Positions 1 through 8,492 of a stretch of 64,000 nucleotides of DNA are shown piece by piece. The position numbers and the translations under genes are program-made. Numbering within the stretch: position 1 is the first letter of the stretch; every line of letters begins with the position of its first letter. The notes beneath the pieces were generated by a model, which worked only from the letters and a program-made list of their open reading frames with translations, was not told the DNA's origin and did not search any database. Source of the stretch: Demequina sp. NBRC 110055. GTDB taxonomy: Bacteria; Actinomycetota; Actinomycetes; Actinomycetales; Demequinaceae. The DNA lies in the NCBI RefSeq assembly GCF_002090135.1, contig NZ_BBRL01000004.1:868001-932000 (forward strand), in the 5' to 3' direction.

Positions 1-1
1 T

Positions 2-160
2 GACGCGTTGGTGCGCGTCCTAGACGACGAGGCTCTGTGGCAGCGGCTAGCGTCAGCGGGTATGAGGGAGGTGCAGGAGGAGTTCTCGGCGAAGGCCCAA
101 GCGGCGTCGCTCGAACACGTCTATAGGACTGCAATGGCGCGTGCGGCCGCCCGCGTCTGA
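2..160 (+). CDS. C-terminal end of a glycosyltransferase (5' truncated)
   Basis: The reading frame is open from the left edge to a TGA at 158-160 and gives about 52 residues (DALVRVLDDEALWQRLASAG, then a helical tail). The pattern of a short helix with a residue pair like WQRL and a later EEFS segment is what closes the last domain of GT-B (family 4 type) glycosyltransferases. Only the tail is visible, so family and sugar specificity cannot be given. It overlaps the next gene by 20 bases and belongs to the same polysaccharide cluster, which supports the reading. Confidence 0.55.
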   Translation, partial: DALVRVLDDEALWQRLASAGMREVQEEFSAKAQAASLEHVYRTAMARAAARV

Positions 161-1373
161 GGGCCGCGTCCGGGGGTTGGGGCGGAGCCCTGCGTTCTAC
201 GCGGGTCTCGCCGGCCAGGGCATGGCGCTCGCGGCCATGCTGGTGCCGATTGTGTTGCGTCTCACCGAGCCGCTCACGGACCTCGTGGTGGCGAGCGCGG
301 TGTCCACCATCGTCGCGATGCTCGCCTCGATGGGGACGCAATCCCTGTTGCCGGTGGTGAGTGACGCGGAGGGTGCGGCGGCCACCAGGGTGCTGATGCT
401 CGGTGTGCTCGCTGCCGGACCGGTTGCGGCGGGCGCGCTGGGGGCGCTGGGCTACGACCTCCCCACGTGTCTGGCCGCCGGGGCCCTGTGCGCCGCGCAG
501 ACCGGATACATCGGTGCGCTCGCGGGGCTGGTGCGATTCGAGCGCTTCGCGGACGTCGGTTCGCTGCGCGTCGTCTACGGGGCCGCCAGCCTCGCCGCGG
601 TTGCGGTCGCGGCGGTGGCCTGGGGCTCCGGGCTGGCGCTCATCCTCGCCGCCGCGGTGAGTTTTCTGGCGGCCGATGCATTCGCCGTCTCCCGTACCTG
701 GCCGCAGTGGCGTGAGGTGTGGGGGGCCGCGCGGGGGTCGCGGTCGCGCGCGATGGCCGACTACGTCAGGCTCAGCTACCGTGCGACCCTCGCCGGGGTG
801 CTGGACGCGATCTCCGCGCAGGGCAGCGGCCTTGCGGTCGCGGGGCTCGGGGTGTTGGCGCCGGCATGGGCGGTGATCACGCGGATCTCGGGAGGCATGG
901 CGACGGTGGGGCACCAGTTGGTGGCGCCGTCCGTCGAAATGGAGGTGGCGGCCGTGGTGCGCCGCGGCGACGTGGTCTCGCGTGCGCAGGTGCGCCGCGG
1001 CTGGGTGCTCGGTGCGGCGCTCGGCGCGCTGACCACGGTCGCGAGCGTGGCCGCCATGGCGTTCTCCGGCGCCGCCGACGGGCTCACCGGTGGGGAGGTC
1101 GCCGTGCTGATGGTGGGCGCGGCGGCGTTCTGGGGTGTGACGGTGGCGCAGACTCCCGTCGCGAAGCTCCTCGTGATGCTGGGAGACCAGCGCGGACGGC
1201 TGATCTGGGAGGCATTCCGCGCCGCGGGCGTGGGTGCTATCTTGCTGACGATGTCCGGCGAGGGGTCGGTCCTGGCGCTGTCGGCACTCGGTGTGCTGGC
1301 CGCCATCGCGTACTACGCGCTGCTGTCGAGGCGCCGTACGCGCGTGGCCTCACGCGTGGTCGAGGGGGGCTGA
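141..1373 (+). CDS. Polytopic membrane protein, polysaccharide flippase-like (Wzx/MATE fold)
   Basis: This 410-residue protein is almost entirely hydrophobic, with about ten to twelve predicted membrane segments. Short basic loops (for example around residues 185-205 and 275-290) separate them, and the tail is Arg-rich. This layout, and its place between two glycosyltransferases and a polymerase-like membrane protein, fits a lipid-linked oligosaccharide flippase of the Wzx/MATE type that moves a surface glycan unit across the membrane. No single catalytic motif exists to prove this, so the family call is partly from context. The GTG start at 141 overlaps the upstream gene by 20 bases, which suggests translational coupling; a later start is possible. 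The stop at 1373 lies 2 bases before the next GTG. Confidence 0.6.
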   Translation: MRPPASEGRVRGLGRSPAFYAGLAGQGMALAAMLVPIVLRLTEPLTDLVVASAVSTIVAMLASMGTQSLLPVVSDAEGAAATRVLMLGVLAAGPVAAGALGALGYDLPTCLAAGALCAAQTGYIGALAGLVRFERFADVGSLRVVYGAASLAAVAVAAVAWGSGLALILAAAVSFLAADAFAVSRTWPQWREVWGAARGSRSRAMADYVRLSYRATLAGVLDAISAQGSGLAVAGLGVLAPAWAVITRISGGMATVGHQLVAPSVEMEVAAVVRRGDVVSRAQVRRGWVLGAALGALTTVASVAAMAFSGAADGLTGGEVAVLMVGAAAFWGVTVAQTPVAKLLVMLGDQRGRLIWEAFRAAGVGAILLTMSGEGSVLALSALGVLAAIAYYALLSRRRTRVASRVVEGG

Positions 1374-1375
1374 GT

Positions 1376-2470
1376 GTGCACGTTGTTGAGGTGGTGCGGT
1401 CGCTGGACCACGGCGGCGTCCAGCGCCTGCTGATCTCGCGCCTGCGGCGGGTAGGTCACGACCACGAGACGTGGGTCGTCAACACGCTCCCCTCCGAGCA
1501 TGATCTCGAGGACGCGCTCGTCGCGGCCGGCGGGCACTCGGTGCCGTCGCGTGGGCGCGGATACGTGGCCGGATTGCGCGCGGTTGTCTCCCTGGTGCGG
1601 CGAGTGGACGCGGATGTGGTGGTGGTGCACGCGCCGTCCGATGCGGTGGTGATGAAGGTCGCCCGCGCGCTGCGCCTGATCCGCTGCCCCGTGGTCGAGT
1701 TTGTGCACAACACCCGCTATCGCAGCCGGATCGTCGCGTGGGCGGCCGCCGCGACCAATGGCTTCGCCGATGCCCACTTCGCCGTGAGTGCCTCGTGCCT
1801 GGACGCGCCCCACATGAGGCACACGCGTCACGCCCACCTCATGCGCCAGGGCATCGACGTGGCAGAGGCGCGCCGGTGGGTGCAGGCGCAGTCCGAGGAG
1901 GTCGCGCGGCGGCGCGCGGAGATGGGGGCGGGCCCCGGCGACGTGTTGGCCGTCTTCTGCGGACGCCTTGTCGCCGAGAAGCAGCCGGAACTCGTGGTCG
2001 AGGCGGCCGCCCTCGTGGCCGGTCCCCGCCTCAAGGTCGCGCTGGTGGGCGACGGCCCGGAGCGTGAGCACCTCGAACGCCTGGCGAAGTCGCTCGGCGT
2101 CGCCGACCGGGTCCGCGTGCTGGGTAGGCGGGAGGACGGCTGGACCTACGTCGCCGCGGCCGACGTGCAGTGCCTGCCCAGCCTCCATGAGGGCCTCCCT
2201 GTGTCGCTAATGGAGTCCCTCGCAGGCGCCACCCCGGTCATCGCGACGCACATCCCGGGCGTGGATGAGATCGTCGAGCACGGCGTGAACGGCGTCCTGC
2301 TGCCGGCCCATGCCGCCGCCAGCGACATCGCGCGCGTGTGGGAAGGACTGCTCGCCGACGAGGAACTGCTCGCGCGCCTGCGCGACGGCTGCGCCGCGAC
2401 CGCCGGGCAGTGGGACGCGGCCGCCGCGGATGCACGGTTCTACACGGTCCTGGGGGAGCTCGCGCGATGA
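1376..2470 (+). CDS. Glycosyltransferase family 4, GT-B fold
   Basis: The protein has 364 residues and the two Rossmann-like halves of a GT-B enzyme. The N-terminal acceptor domain begins MHVVEVVRSLDHGGVQRLL, where the Gly-Gly loop follows the first strand. The C-terminal donor domain carries a CGRLVAEKQPELVVEAA segment, a VGDGPER loop and the family EX7E motif seen in HEGLPVSLMESLAG, followed by PVIATHIPGVDEIVEHG. It should transfer a sugar from a nucleotide donor during surface polysaccharide assembly at the inner face of the membrane. The GTG at 1376 is the only start that keeps the first beta strand and sits 2 bases after the flippase stop. The stop overlaps the next ATG (ATGA), so the genes are translationally coupled. 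Donor and acceptor are unknown. Confidence 0.85.
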   Translation: MHVVEVVRSLDHGGVQRLLISRLRRVGHDHETWVVNTLPSEHDLEDALVAAGGHSVPSRGRGYVAGLRAVVSLVRRVDADVVVVHAPSDAVVMKVARALRLIRCPVVEFVHNTRYRSRIVAWAAAATNGFADAHFAVSASCLDAPHMRHTRHAHLMRQGIDVAEARRWVQAQSEEVARRRAEMGAGPGDVLAVFCGRLVAEKQPELVVEAAALVAGPRLKVALVGDGPEREHLERLAKSLGVADRVRVLGRREDGWTYVAAADVQCLPSLHEGLPVSLMESLAGATPVIATHIPGVDEIVEHGVNGVLLPAHAAASDIARVWEGLLADEELLARLRDGCAATAGQWDAAAADARFYTVLGELAR

Positions 2471-3855
2471 GGGCCGGGGCGAGCGCCCGAACGAGGGCAG
2501 TGGTGCGTGGCCGGGTACGCATCGACCGCGGGCGCCAACTCGCGATCAGCGCCCTGGTGGTGTGTTGGTTGCTCGCCCTCACCGCGTCGTTGCGTGCCCG
2601 AGACGTGCTCCCGGCCAGGTATTCGCTTGACGCCGACCTCATCCAGGCGATCGCGCAGCACCGGGAGCAGATCCCCCTCGACGAGAGCTTCAGACGCACC
2701 GGTCGGTTCTATGAGGTGCTGGGGCTCGCCTCGTCGCCCCTCGCCGTCGCGGCGCTCAGCCTGGCACTCGTTGGGCTCGCACTCCTGCTCGCGCTGGGCC
2801 CCGTGGGTGCCTGGCGGGCGCGGCTCGACGCTCCGGTGTTGATCCTCGCCGCGACCTTCCTGGTCCTGTCGATCGTGTACCTGTCGGGCTACAGCAAGGA
2901 CGTCATCGCGCTCATGGTCGTGGTGCTGTGCGTGGTGGTGTCCCGCACTCGGGTGGGACTGCCCGCCATCGTCGTCCTCGTCGTGACCTACGGGGTGCTG
3001 TTCCGCTCATACTGGATCGCGATCGCCGCCGTGTTTGTGCTGCTCGCCTTCGCCGACCGGCGCTACGGCCTGGGTGGGTGGCGCTGGCTCGTGGTGCCGC
3101 TGTCACTCCCCGTCGTCGCGACCGGCTACCTCGTGATGGCGGGAGAGTCGCCTGCGGCCATCCGCGGCGACATCAACAGCTCGCGCGAGGCCACGGACGT
3201 CTCCACCCTCATCACGCCGGTGTTCGAATCCGGCGGCTACGTCGATGACGTCCTCAACATCCTGCTGATCTTCGTGCTCTTGTGCGTGCCGCTGACCCTG
3301 CTCGCCGTCGGCGGCATCTTCTACTGGGGCGCGTTCGTGATGACTACCACGATCACGGTGACCGTGATCGTGGTGTTGCGGGGGTCGGGGCTGCGCGCGG
3401 CATCGGCCGACCCCACCCACCGCCGCGTGATCCGCGGCGCACGCGACTGTTTGCTGCTCCTCGTCGCCTTCGTGGTCATCCAGGCGCTGTTCGAGCCCGA
3501 CTACGGGTCCGCGACCCGCCACCTGACGGCCATGCTGCCGCTGGCGATCGCCGGTGCGGCGTGGTCCCGCGGCGGCATCTATGCGGGCCCCGAGCGGCGT
3601 CACCCGACGGCGCCCGACGAGCCCTCGGCGCCCGAGCCCGACGACGACTCGGTGTGGGACGACCTTGCCGAGTCCGACCCCGCGGCCGACCTCGACGATG
3701 TGGCGTCGGAGCCGTCGACCGCTCCGGCGCGGGTGGCGAGTTGGGACCCGGCAGTGGAGCTCACGGAGTCCGACCCCGATGGCGACACTGATCGTGACGA
3801 CCTTCACGATCTCGAGGCGCTCGACGGTGTCGAGGCAGACGAGGAGCGGGTATAA
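2467..3855 (+). CDS. Polysaccharide polymerase-like polytopic membrane protein
   Basis: The 462-residue product has about ten membrane segments between residues 20 and 375. A large loop after the first segment (RARDVLPARYSLDADLIQ) and a conserved-looking SKDVIAL and FRSYWIAIA region resemble O-antigen or capsule polymerases (Wzy-like). The last 95 residues are a cytoplasmic-looking acidic tail rich in Asp, Glu, Pro and Ser. Wzy-type proteins share little sequence, so the call rests on topology plus its position as the last gene of a glycosyltransferase and flippase cluster. The ATG at 2467 overlaps the preceding stop by 4 bases. A strong hairpin terminator follows at 3899-3939. Confidence 0.5.
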   Translation: MRAGASARTRAVVRGRVRIDRGRQLAISALVVCWLLALTASLRARDVLPARYSLDADLIQAIAQHREQIPLDESFRRTGRFYEVLGLASSPLAVAALSLALVGLALLLALGPVGAWRARLDAPVLILAATFLVLSIVYLSGYSKDVIALMVVVLCVVVSRTRVGLPAIVVLVVTYGVLFRSYWIAIAAVFVLLAFADRRYGLGGWRWLVVPLSLPVVATGYLVMAGESPAAIRGDINSSREATDVSTLITPVFESGGYVDDVLNILLIFVLLCVPLTLLAVGGIFYWGAFVMTTTITVTVIVVLRGSGLRAASADPTHRRVIRGARDCLLLLVAFVVIQALFEPDYGSATRHLTAMLPLAIAGAAWSRGGIYAGPERRHPTAPDEPSAPEPDDDSVWDDLAESDPAADLDDVASEPSTAPARVASWDPAVELTESDPDGDTDRDDLHDLEALDGVEADEERV

Positions 3856-3898
3856 ACCCCGCCACAGCATCGGCCGCCCCAACCACGCCGGGCCCATG

Positions 3899-3939
3899 CA
3901 CAAGGCGCCGCTCCCCACATGGGGAAGCGGCGCCTTGTG
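3899..3939. terminator. Bidirectional terminator hairpin
   Basis: An inverted repeat of about 18 bp (left arm CACAAGGCGCCGCTCCCC, right arm with one extra A) lies between the plus-strand polysaccharide cluster and the convergent minus-strand ppa gene. It should end transcription from both sides. Confidence 0.75.
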
Positions 3940-3952
3940 CGTTGCTGCGGGC

Positions 3953-4477
3953 TTAGTGCGCCGGCGGCGGCACCAGCGGGTTCATGTGCGCGAACGACGT
4001 GCCCTTGGCACGCTCCATCGACGCCTTGATCTCCGCCTCGGCCTCCTCGCGGCTCACCCAGTGGGCGCCCTCGACGGACTTGCCGGGCTCGAGGTCCTTG
4101 TAGACCTCGAAGAAGTGCTGGACCTCCAGGCGGTGGAAGTCGGAGACGTCGTTGAGCTCGCGGCGCCAGGTCTGACGCTGGTCGCCCGCGGGCACCGCGA
4201 GGACCTTGTCGTCGCCGCCGGCTTCGTCGCGCATGCGGAACATGCCCAGCGCGCGGCAGCGGATCTGGCAGCCGGGGAACGTGGGCTCCTCCAGCAGCAC
4301 CAGCACGTCGAGCGGGTCCCCGTCCTCGCCCAGCGTGCCGTCGATGAACCCGTAGTCGTCCGGGTAGCGGGTCGAGGTGAACAGCATGCGGTCCAGGCGG
4401 ATACGCCCGGTCTCGTGGTCCACCTCATACTTATTGCGCGATCCCTTGGGGATCTCGATCGTGACGTCGAATTCCAT
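3953..4477 (-). CDS. ppa: Inorganic pyrophosphatase (family I)
   Basis: This soluble enzyme hydrolyses pyrophosphate to two phosphates and so pulls biosynthetic reactions forward. The 174 residues match the usual length of prokaryotic family I enzymes. The start [20 protein letters not shown] is typical. The metal-binding signature appears as [12 protein letters not shown], with the three conserved aspartates, and the Tyr-rich segment YPDDYGFI precedes it. It is transcribed alone, divergent from dacB, with a 66-base gap. The adjacency of ppa, dacB, tilS and hpt is a common actinobacterial arrangement. Confidence 0.97.
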   Translation of the reverse strand: MEFDVTIEIPKGSRNKYEVDHETGRIRLDRMLFTSTRYPDDYGFIDGTLGEDGDPLDVLVLLEEPTFPGCQIRCRALGMFRMRDEAGGDDKVLAVPAGDQRQTWRRELNDVSDFHRLEVQHFFEVYKDLEPGKSVEGAHWVSREEAEAEIKASMERAKGTSFAHMNPLVPPPAH

Positions 4478-4543
4478 AGAAAAGTCCTAAGCGTCGTCGA
4501 AGAGTCTTTGGGCACTAGTGTGGCCCACGAAAAGAGGTGACGC

Positions 4544-5947
4544 GTGCGCGCAAGGGTAGCAGTCGGGGCCGTCGCGGTCCTGGCATTAGGGGGTGCCTAC
4601 CTCTGGCTCGATGCGGCCGATGCCGTCCCCGGCTTCCTCACCGCCTCGCCCGAGGCCGTGGCGCCCGCCCCGTTCCGTACCGCCGAGGCCGTCGAGCCGT
4701 CGCCGGCGGCGCGCGTCGACGTGATGGGGGTGACCGACGGACCCGCGCTGCCGGCGGCCGCCCGCGTCCAGGAACTCGCCGAGGCCGTGCGCGCCGACTC
4801 CCGCACGGGGGAGTCCACCAACGTCTCCGTGATCGACCTCGTCACCGGCGAGGTGCTCGCCGACGTTGACGCCGCGGACACCCAGGTGCCCGCCTCGACC
4901 ACCAAGCTGCTCACGTCCGTCTCGGCCGTCGTGGACCTGGGGGACGACTACCGCATGACCACGTCGGCCACGTGGGATGCGTCGTCGCGCACCGTCACCC
5001 TCGTCGCCGGCGGCGACATGTTGTTGGCGGGCGATGCGGGCCACGGCGGAGAGGGCGAGGACGCCAACGGCTGGGCCGGCCTGGGGGATCTGGCCGATGC
5101 CGTCGCGAGCGCCGTACCCGACCTCGGTTCCGCTCCCGTCACCCTGGCGGTCGACGACTCGGCCTTCGAGGGCCCCGCGCTCAACCCCGAGTGGCCCGCC
5201 TACGCGATGACCTCTGGCTACGTCGCCGCGGCCACGGGGCTCGCGGTCGACGCGGCCCGCATGACCGACGAGCACTACGCGCCGCGCTACGACGATCCGT
5301 CGCTCGCCGCGGGCGACGTGTTCGCCGCCCGCCTTGGCGAACGGGGGGTAACGGTGGAGGGTGAGGTGACGCGGGCATCGGCCGTCGGTGACGTCGTCGC
5401 CACCGTCGAAGGCGCGCCGCTCGCGGACGTCGCCGCCCTCACCCTGTACGAGTCCGACAACACCATCGCCGAGATCACGGCGCGCGTCCACGCGCTCGAG
5501 ACGGGGCGCGCGACCACCCCCAAGGGTGCCGCTAAGGCCACGCGGGCGGGCCTGACCGCGCTCGGCGTCAACGTCGCGGGGCTCGAGCTGTACGACGGCG
5601 CGGGCTTCTCCGAAAACAACCGCATCTCGCCGGCCATGCTCACCCAGACCCTCCAGCTCGCCTACGCCGACCCCGCCACCTCCGAGCTGCCCGACTGGCT
5701 GCCCGTGGGCGCGCTCGAGGGCACCGTGTCCGGCCGCTACGAGGACACCGCGGCGGCCGGCCAGATGCGGGCCAAGACCGGCTCGCTCACCGGGGTGTCG
5801 TCGCTGGCAGGGGTGGTGCAGACCGCCGACGGCCGATGGCTGGCCTTCGCCACCATGGCCGACGGCATGGAGTACAACCCGCAGGGGCCGCGGGACACCT
5901 TCGACGACATGGTCGTCGCGCTGGCAGAATGTAGCTGTGAGGGATAA
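4544..5947 (+). CDS. dacB: D-alanyl-D-alanine carboxypeptidase/endopeptidase (PBP4 family)
   Basis: The 467-residue protein is a penicillin-binding protein of the S13 peptidase family that trims or cleaves peptidoglycan crosslinks outside the membrane. Residues 1-25 form a signal peptide or signal anchor. The three active-site motifs are visible: SxxK as STTK within PASTTKLLTS, SxN as SDN in YESDNTIAE, and KTG in RAKTGSLTG. The spacing, with a large insert between SxxK and SxN, is characteristic of PBP4. The GTG start at 4544 is preceded by a good ribosome site (AGAGGTGA at 4533). A TAGTGT hexamer at 4516 could be the -10. The tilS start follows 3 bases after the stop, so the two are co-transcribed. 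Confidence 0.93.
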   Translation: MRARVAVGAVAVLALGGAYLWLDAADAVPGFLTASPEAVAPAPFRTAEAVEPSPAARVDVMGVTDGPALPAAARVQELAEAVRADSRTGESTNVSVIDLVTGEVLADVDAADTQVPASTTKLLTSVSAVVDLGDDYRMTTSATWDASSRTVTLVAGGDMLLAGDAGHGGEGEDANGWAGLGDLADAVASAVPDLGSAPVTLAVDDSAFEGPALNPEWPAYAMTSGYVAAATGLAVDAARMTDEHYAPRYDDPSLAAGDVFAARLGERGVTVEGEVTRASAVGDVVATVEGAPLADVAALTLYESDNTIAEITARVHALETGRATTPKGAAKATRAGLTALGVNVAGLELYDGAGFSENNRISPAMLTQTLQLAYADPATSELPDWLPVGALEGTVSGRYEDTAAAGQMRAKTGSLTGVSSLAGVVQTADGRWLAFATMADGMEYNPQGPRDTFDDMVVALAECSCEG

Positions 5948-5950
5948 CGC

Positions 5951-6955
5951 GTGACCGGGCCACACCCGTCCGTCGCCGCCGTGCGCAACGCGGTGCGCGA
6001 ATCCCTCGACGGCTGTGACATCGGCACCCGTGTCTGGGTCGCCTGCTCCGGCGGGCCCGACTCGCTCGCGCTCGCGGCGGCCACCGCCTACGTGGGCCGC
6101 AAGGAGGGCTACCTCACCGGCGCGATCATCGTCGACCACGGGCTGCAGCCGGGCTCCGCCGCGGTGGCCGAGCGGGCCGCCGCCGAGGCGCGCAAGGCCG
6201 GCCTCCACCACGTCTTCATCGAGAAGGTCACCGTGGGGCGCGACGGCGGGCTCGAGGCCGCGGCCCGCAACGCCAGGTATGCCGCCCTCAACGCGCGCAT
6301 CGATGAGGTGGGCGGGCACCACCCGCATTTGCTGACCGGCCACACCATGGACGACCAGGCCGAGACGGTGCTCTTGGCGCTCGCGCGCGGCAGCGGGGCG
6401 CGGGCCCTGGCCGGTATCCCGGCCCGGCGCGGGCGTATCGTGCGTCCCCTCCTGTCGTTGCGCCGCAAGGACACCATCGCCGCATGCCAGGCGCTCGGGC
6501 TCGACCCGTGGCACGACCCCACCAACACCGTCACGGACGGCCCGCGCCGCTCGGCGCTGCGCACCCAGGTGATGCCCGCGCTCGTCGAGGTGCTCGGGCC
6601 GGGCGTGGTGTCGGGCCTCGCACGGTCGGCGGCGTTGCTGCAGGCCGATGCCGACGAACTCGACCGTCAGGCCAGGGCCACCCTGGGCTCCGTCCCGCAG
6701 TCGCCAGAAGAGCAGTGGCGCTGCGACATGCTCGCGGCCCTTCCCGACGCGATCCGCTCGCGCATGATCAAGATGCTCGCCGAACACCGCGGCGCCGGCG
6801 CTCTCACCGCCGCGCACGTCAACGCCGTGGACCAGCTGGTCGTGGGGTACCGCGGCCAGGGCGCCGTCTCCCTCCCTGGAGGCTACGAGGCCAGGCGCGA
6901 ATATGGCAGGCTGGTCATCTCCCACCCCACCCGAGAAACGGGCGACCGGTCCTGA
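5951..6955 (+). CDS. tilS: tRNA(Ile)-lysidine synthase
   Basis: TilS ligates lysine to C34 of the tRNA-Ile with CAT anticodon, changing it to read AUA. The N-terminal PP-loop ATPase motif is present as SGGPDS near residue 35. It is followed by IIVDHGLQPGSA and the HTMDDQAETVLL segment that defines TilS. At 334 residues it is the short actinobacterial form with a small C-terminal region. The GTG start at 5951 lies 3 bases after the dacB stop. Downstream hpt begins 41 bases later; tilS-hpt-ftsH is a conserved order in many bacteria, but here ftsH is displaced by 6.5 kb. Confidence 0.95.
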   Translation: MTGPHPSVAAVRNAVRESLDGCDIGTRVWVACSGGPDSLALAAATAYVGRKEGYLTGAIIVDHGLQPGSAAVAERAAAEARKAGLHHVFIEKVTVGRDGGLEAAARNARYAALNARIDEVGGHHPHLLTGHTMDDQAETVLLALARGSGARALAGIPARRGRIVRPLLSLRRKDTIAACQALGLDPWHDPTNTVTDGPRRSALRTQVMPALVEVLGPGVVSGLARSAALLQADADELDRQARATLGSVPQSPEEQWRCDMLAALPDAIRSRMIKMLAEHRGAGALTAAHVNAVDQLVVGYRGQGAVSLPGGYEARREYGRLVISHPTRETGDRS

Positions 6956-6996
6956 CGGGCCTCGCCATCGCATCGGCCATCCCCGGAAGGATCCCC

Positions 6997-7554
6997 GTGG
7001 AACCCCAGTACGACATGGACGACTTCACCAAGATCATCGTCACGGAGAACGAGATCCGCCGGAAGCTCGACGAGATCGCGGCCAGGGTGCGGGAGGACTA
7101 CGCGGGCGAGGACCTGCTGCTGGTGGGCGTGCTGAAGGGCGCCGTCATGGTGATGGCTGACCTCGCGCGTCGCCTGCCCCCGCAGGTTCAGATGGACTGG
7201 ATGGCGGTCTCGTCCTACGGAAGTGGCACCAAGTCGTCAGGCGTCGTGCGCATTCTCAAGGACCTCGACGCCGATCTGACCGGCCGTCACGTGCTGATCG
7301 TCGAGGACATTATCGATTCGGGCATCACGCTGCACTGGCTGCTGGGGAACCTGAAGTCGCGTGGGGCGGCGTCGGTCGAGGTCGCCGCGCTGCTGCGCAA
7401 GCCCGACGCCACCCAGGTCGACATCCCCGTGCGCTACCTGGGCTTCGACATCCCCAACGAGTTCGTCGTGGGCTACGGGCTCGACTACGCGGAGCACTAC
7501 CGCACGCTGCCGTTCGTCGCGATCCTCAAGCCCGAGGTCTACGGGGACAACTGA
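6997..7554 (+). CDS. hpt: Hypoxanthine phosphoribosyltransferase
   Basis: This purine salvage enzyme converts hypoxanthine or guanine with PRPP to IMP or GMP in the cytoplasm. The 185 residues include the VGVLKGAVMVMADLARRL loop, the flexible-loop segment SSYGSGTKSSG and the PRPP-binding motif VLIVEDIIDSGITL, all diagnostic. The GTG at 6997 is chosen because a GGAAGGA ribosome site lies 6-12 bases before it and the protein then begins MEPQYDMDDFTKIIVTENEI, as in relatives; the internal ATG at 7015 would also work. It follows tilS directly and is probably the last gene of that transcript. Confidence 0.95.
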   Translation: MEPQYDMDDFTKIIVTENEIRRKLDEIAARVREDYAGEDLLLVGVLKGAVMVMADLARRLPPQVQMDWMAVSSYGSGTKSSGVVRILKDLDADLTGRHVLIVEDIIDSGITLHWLLGNLKSRGAASVEVAALLRKPDATQVDIPVRYLGFDIPNEFVVGYGLDYAEHYRTLPFVAILKPEVYGDN

Positions 7555-7645
7555 CCCCTCGCCTCACGTCCGCCACGCCCGGCCCTGGACACCCACCGGG
7601 AGCAGCACGTGGCGCGCAGTGTGTACGACCGGTGGATGCCACATG

Positions 7646-7660
7646 TCTACTTGCCTAGTA
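7646..7660. promoter_or_regulatory. Candidate operator dyad upstream of the sulfate assimilation operon
   Basis: A perfect 5-bp inverted repeat CTACT-TGCCT-AGTAG lies 35-49 bases before the cysQ start. It overlaps a possible -10 (TAGTAG or TAGGGT-like). Its position suggests an operator controlling cysQ-cysC. No regulator is encoded nearby, so the binding protein is unknown. Confidence 0.4.
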
Positions 7661-7694
7661 GGGTTCAGCCAGACCACCCGAGGGGGAGATCACA

Positions 7695-8492
7695 CTGACT
7701 GCTGCAGACGCCGCCGCCGCGGCCGACATCGCGCGCGAGGCCGGCGAGGTCCTGCTCGAGGTCCGCGCCGGGTTCTCCGAGGACTTCGACGGCAAGGCCC
7801 GCGGCAAGGCAGGTGACGCGAAGGCGCAGGAGCGCATCGCGGCGCTGCTCGCCTCGCGTTTCCCCGACGACGCGGTCCTGTCCGAGGAGGCGCGGGACTC
7901 GTCGGCGCGGCTGAGCGCGGAGCGCGTGTGGATCATCGACCCCCTCGACGGCACCCGCGAATACTCCGAGGGCCGCGCCGACTGGGCCGTCCACGTGGCC
8001 CTGTGGACCCGTGGCGCGAAGCCGGCCGACGCATCGGCCGATGTTCCTGGCGAACTGACGGCGGCAGCCGTCGCCATCCCGGGCGAAGACCTGGTGCTGG
8101 ACACGGACACCGTGGGTGGCATCGGCCCCCGCGAGGACGGACCCGTCCGCCTGGCCGTGTCGCGCTCGCGGCCCCCGGCCATCACGGAGCCCGTGCGCGA
8201 GGCCCTCGACGCCGAGCTGGTGCCCATGGGATCCGCCGGCGTGAAGATCGCCGCCGTGGTGCGCGGGCAGGTCGACGCCTACGTGCATGCGGGCGGCCAG
8301 TACCAGTGGGACTCCGCCGCCCCCATCGCCATTGCCCGTGCCGCGGGGCTGTTCTGCTCCCGGATCGACGGATCGCCGCTTGTCTACAATGAGGCCGATC
8401 CTTACCTGCCCGACCTGGTGGTGTGCCGTCCCGAGCTTGCCGAGCGCATCCTCGCGACCATCGCCGCCGCAACGTCTGGAGAAGAAGCATGA
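7695..8492 (+). CDS. cysQ: 3'(2'),5'-bisphosphate nucleotidase / inositol monophosphatase family (CysQ-like), probable CTG start
   Basis: The product removes phosphate from 3'-phosphoadenosine 5'-phosphate, the by-product of PAPS use, or from a related inositol phosphate. The metal-site motifs are LSEEARDSS, then WIIDPLDGTREYSEG, and near the end YQWDSAAPIAIARAAG. The first ATG or GTG in frame is at 7926, immediately before the DPLDGT motif, and would delete the catalytic N-terminal domain. The frame is open and codes a typical N-terminus (AADAAAAADIAREAGEVLLE) back to a CTG at 7695, 9-10 bases after an AGGGGGAG ribosome site at 7681. I therefore call a CTG start, giving 265 residues, the normal family length. 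The stop overlaps the cysD ATG (ATGA), so it is in the cys operon. Confidence 0.85.
   Translation: MTAADAAAAADIAREAGEVLLEVRAGFSEDFDGKARGKAGDAKAQERIAALLASRFPDDAVLSEEARDSSARLSAERVWIIDPLDGTREYSEGRADWAVHVALWTRGAKPADASADVPGELTAAAVAIPGEDLVLDTDTVGGIGPREDGPVRLAVSRSRPPAITEPVREALDAELVPMGSAGVKIAAVVRGQVDAYVHAGGQYQWDSAAPIAIARAAGLFCSRIDGSPLVYNEADPYLPDLVVCRPELAERILATIAAATSGEEA

Noticed and set aside
4586..6973. A very long minus-strand open frame (795 codons) opposite dacB and tilS
   Set aside because: It is antisense to two clear enzymes, has a biased Gly/Arg/His/Val composition and no domain. Long shadows are expected at this GC content. The same applies to 14087-16225 (opposite ftsH) and 40227-42704 (opposite cysS and rlmB).
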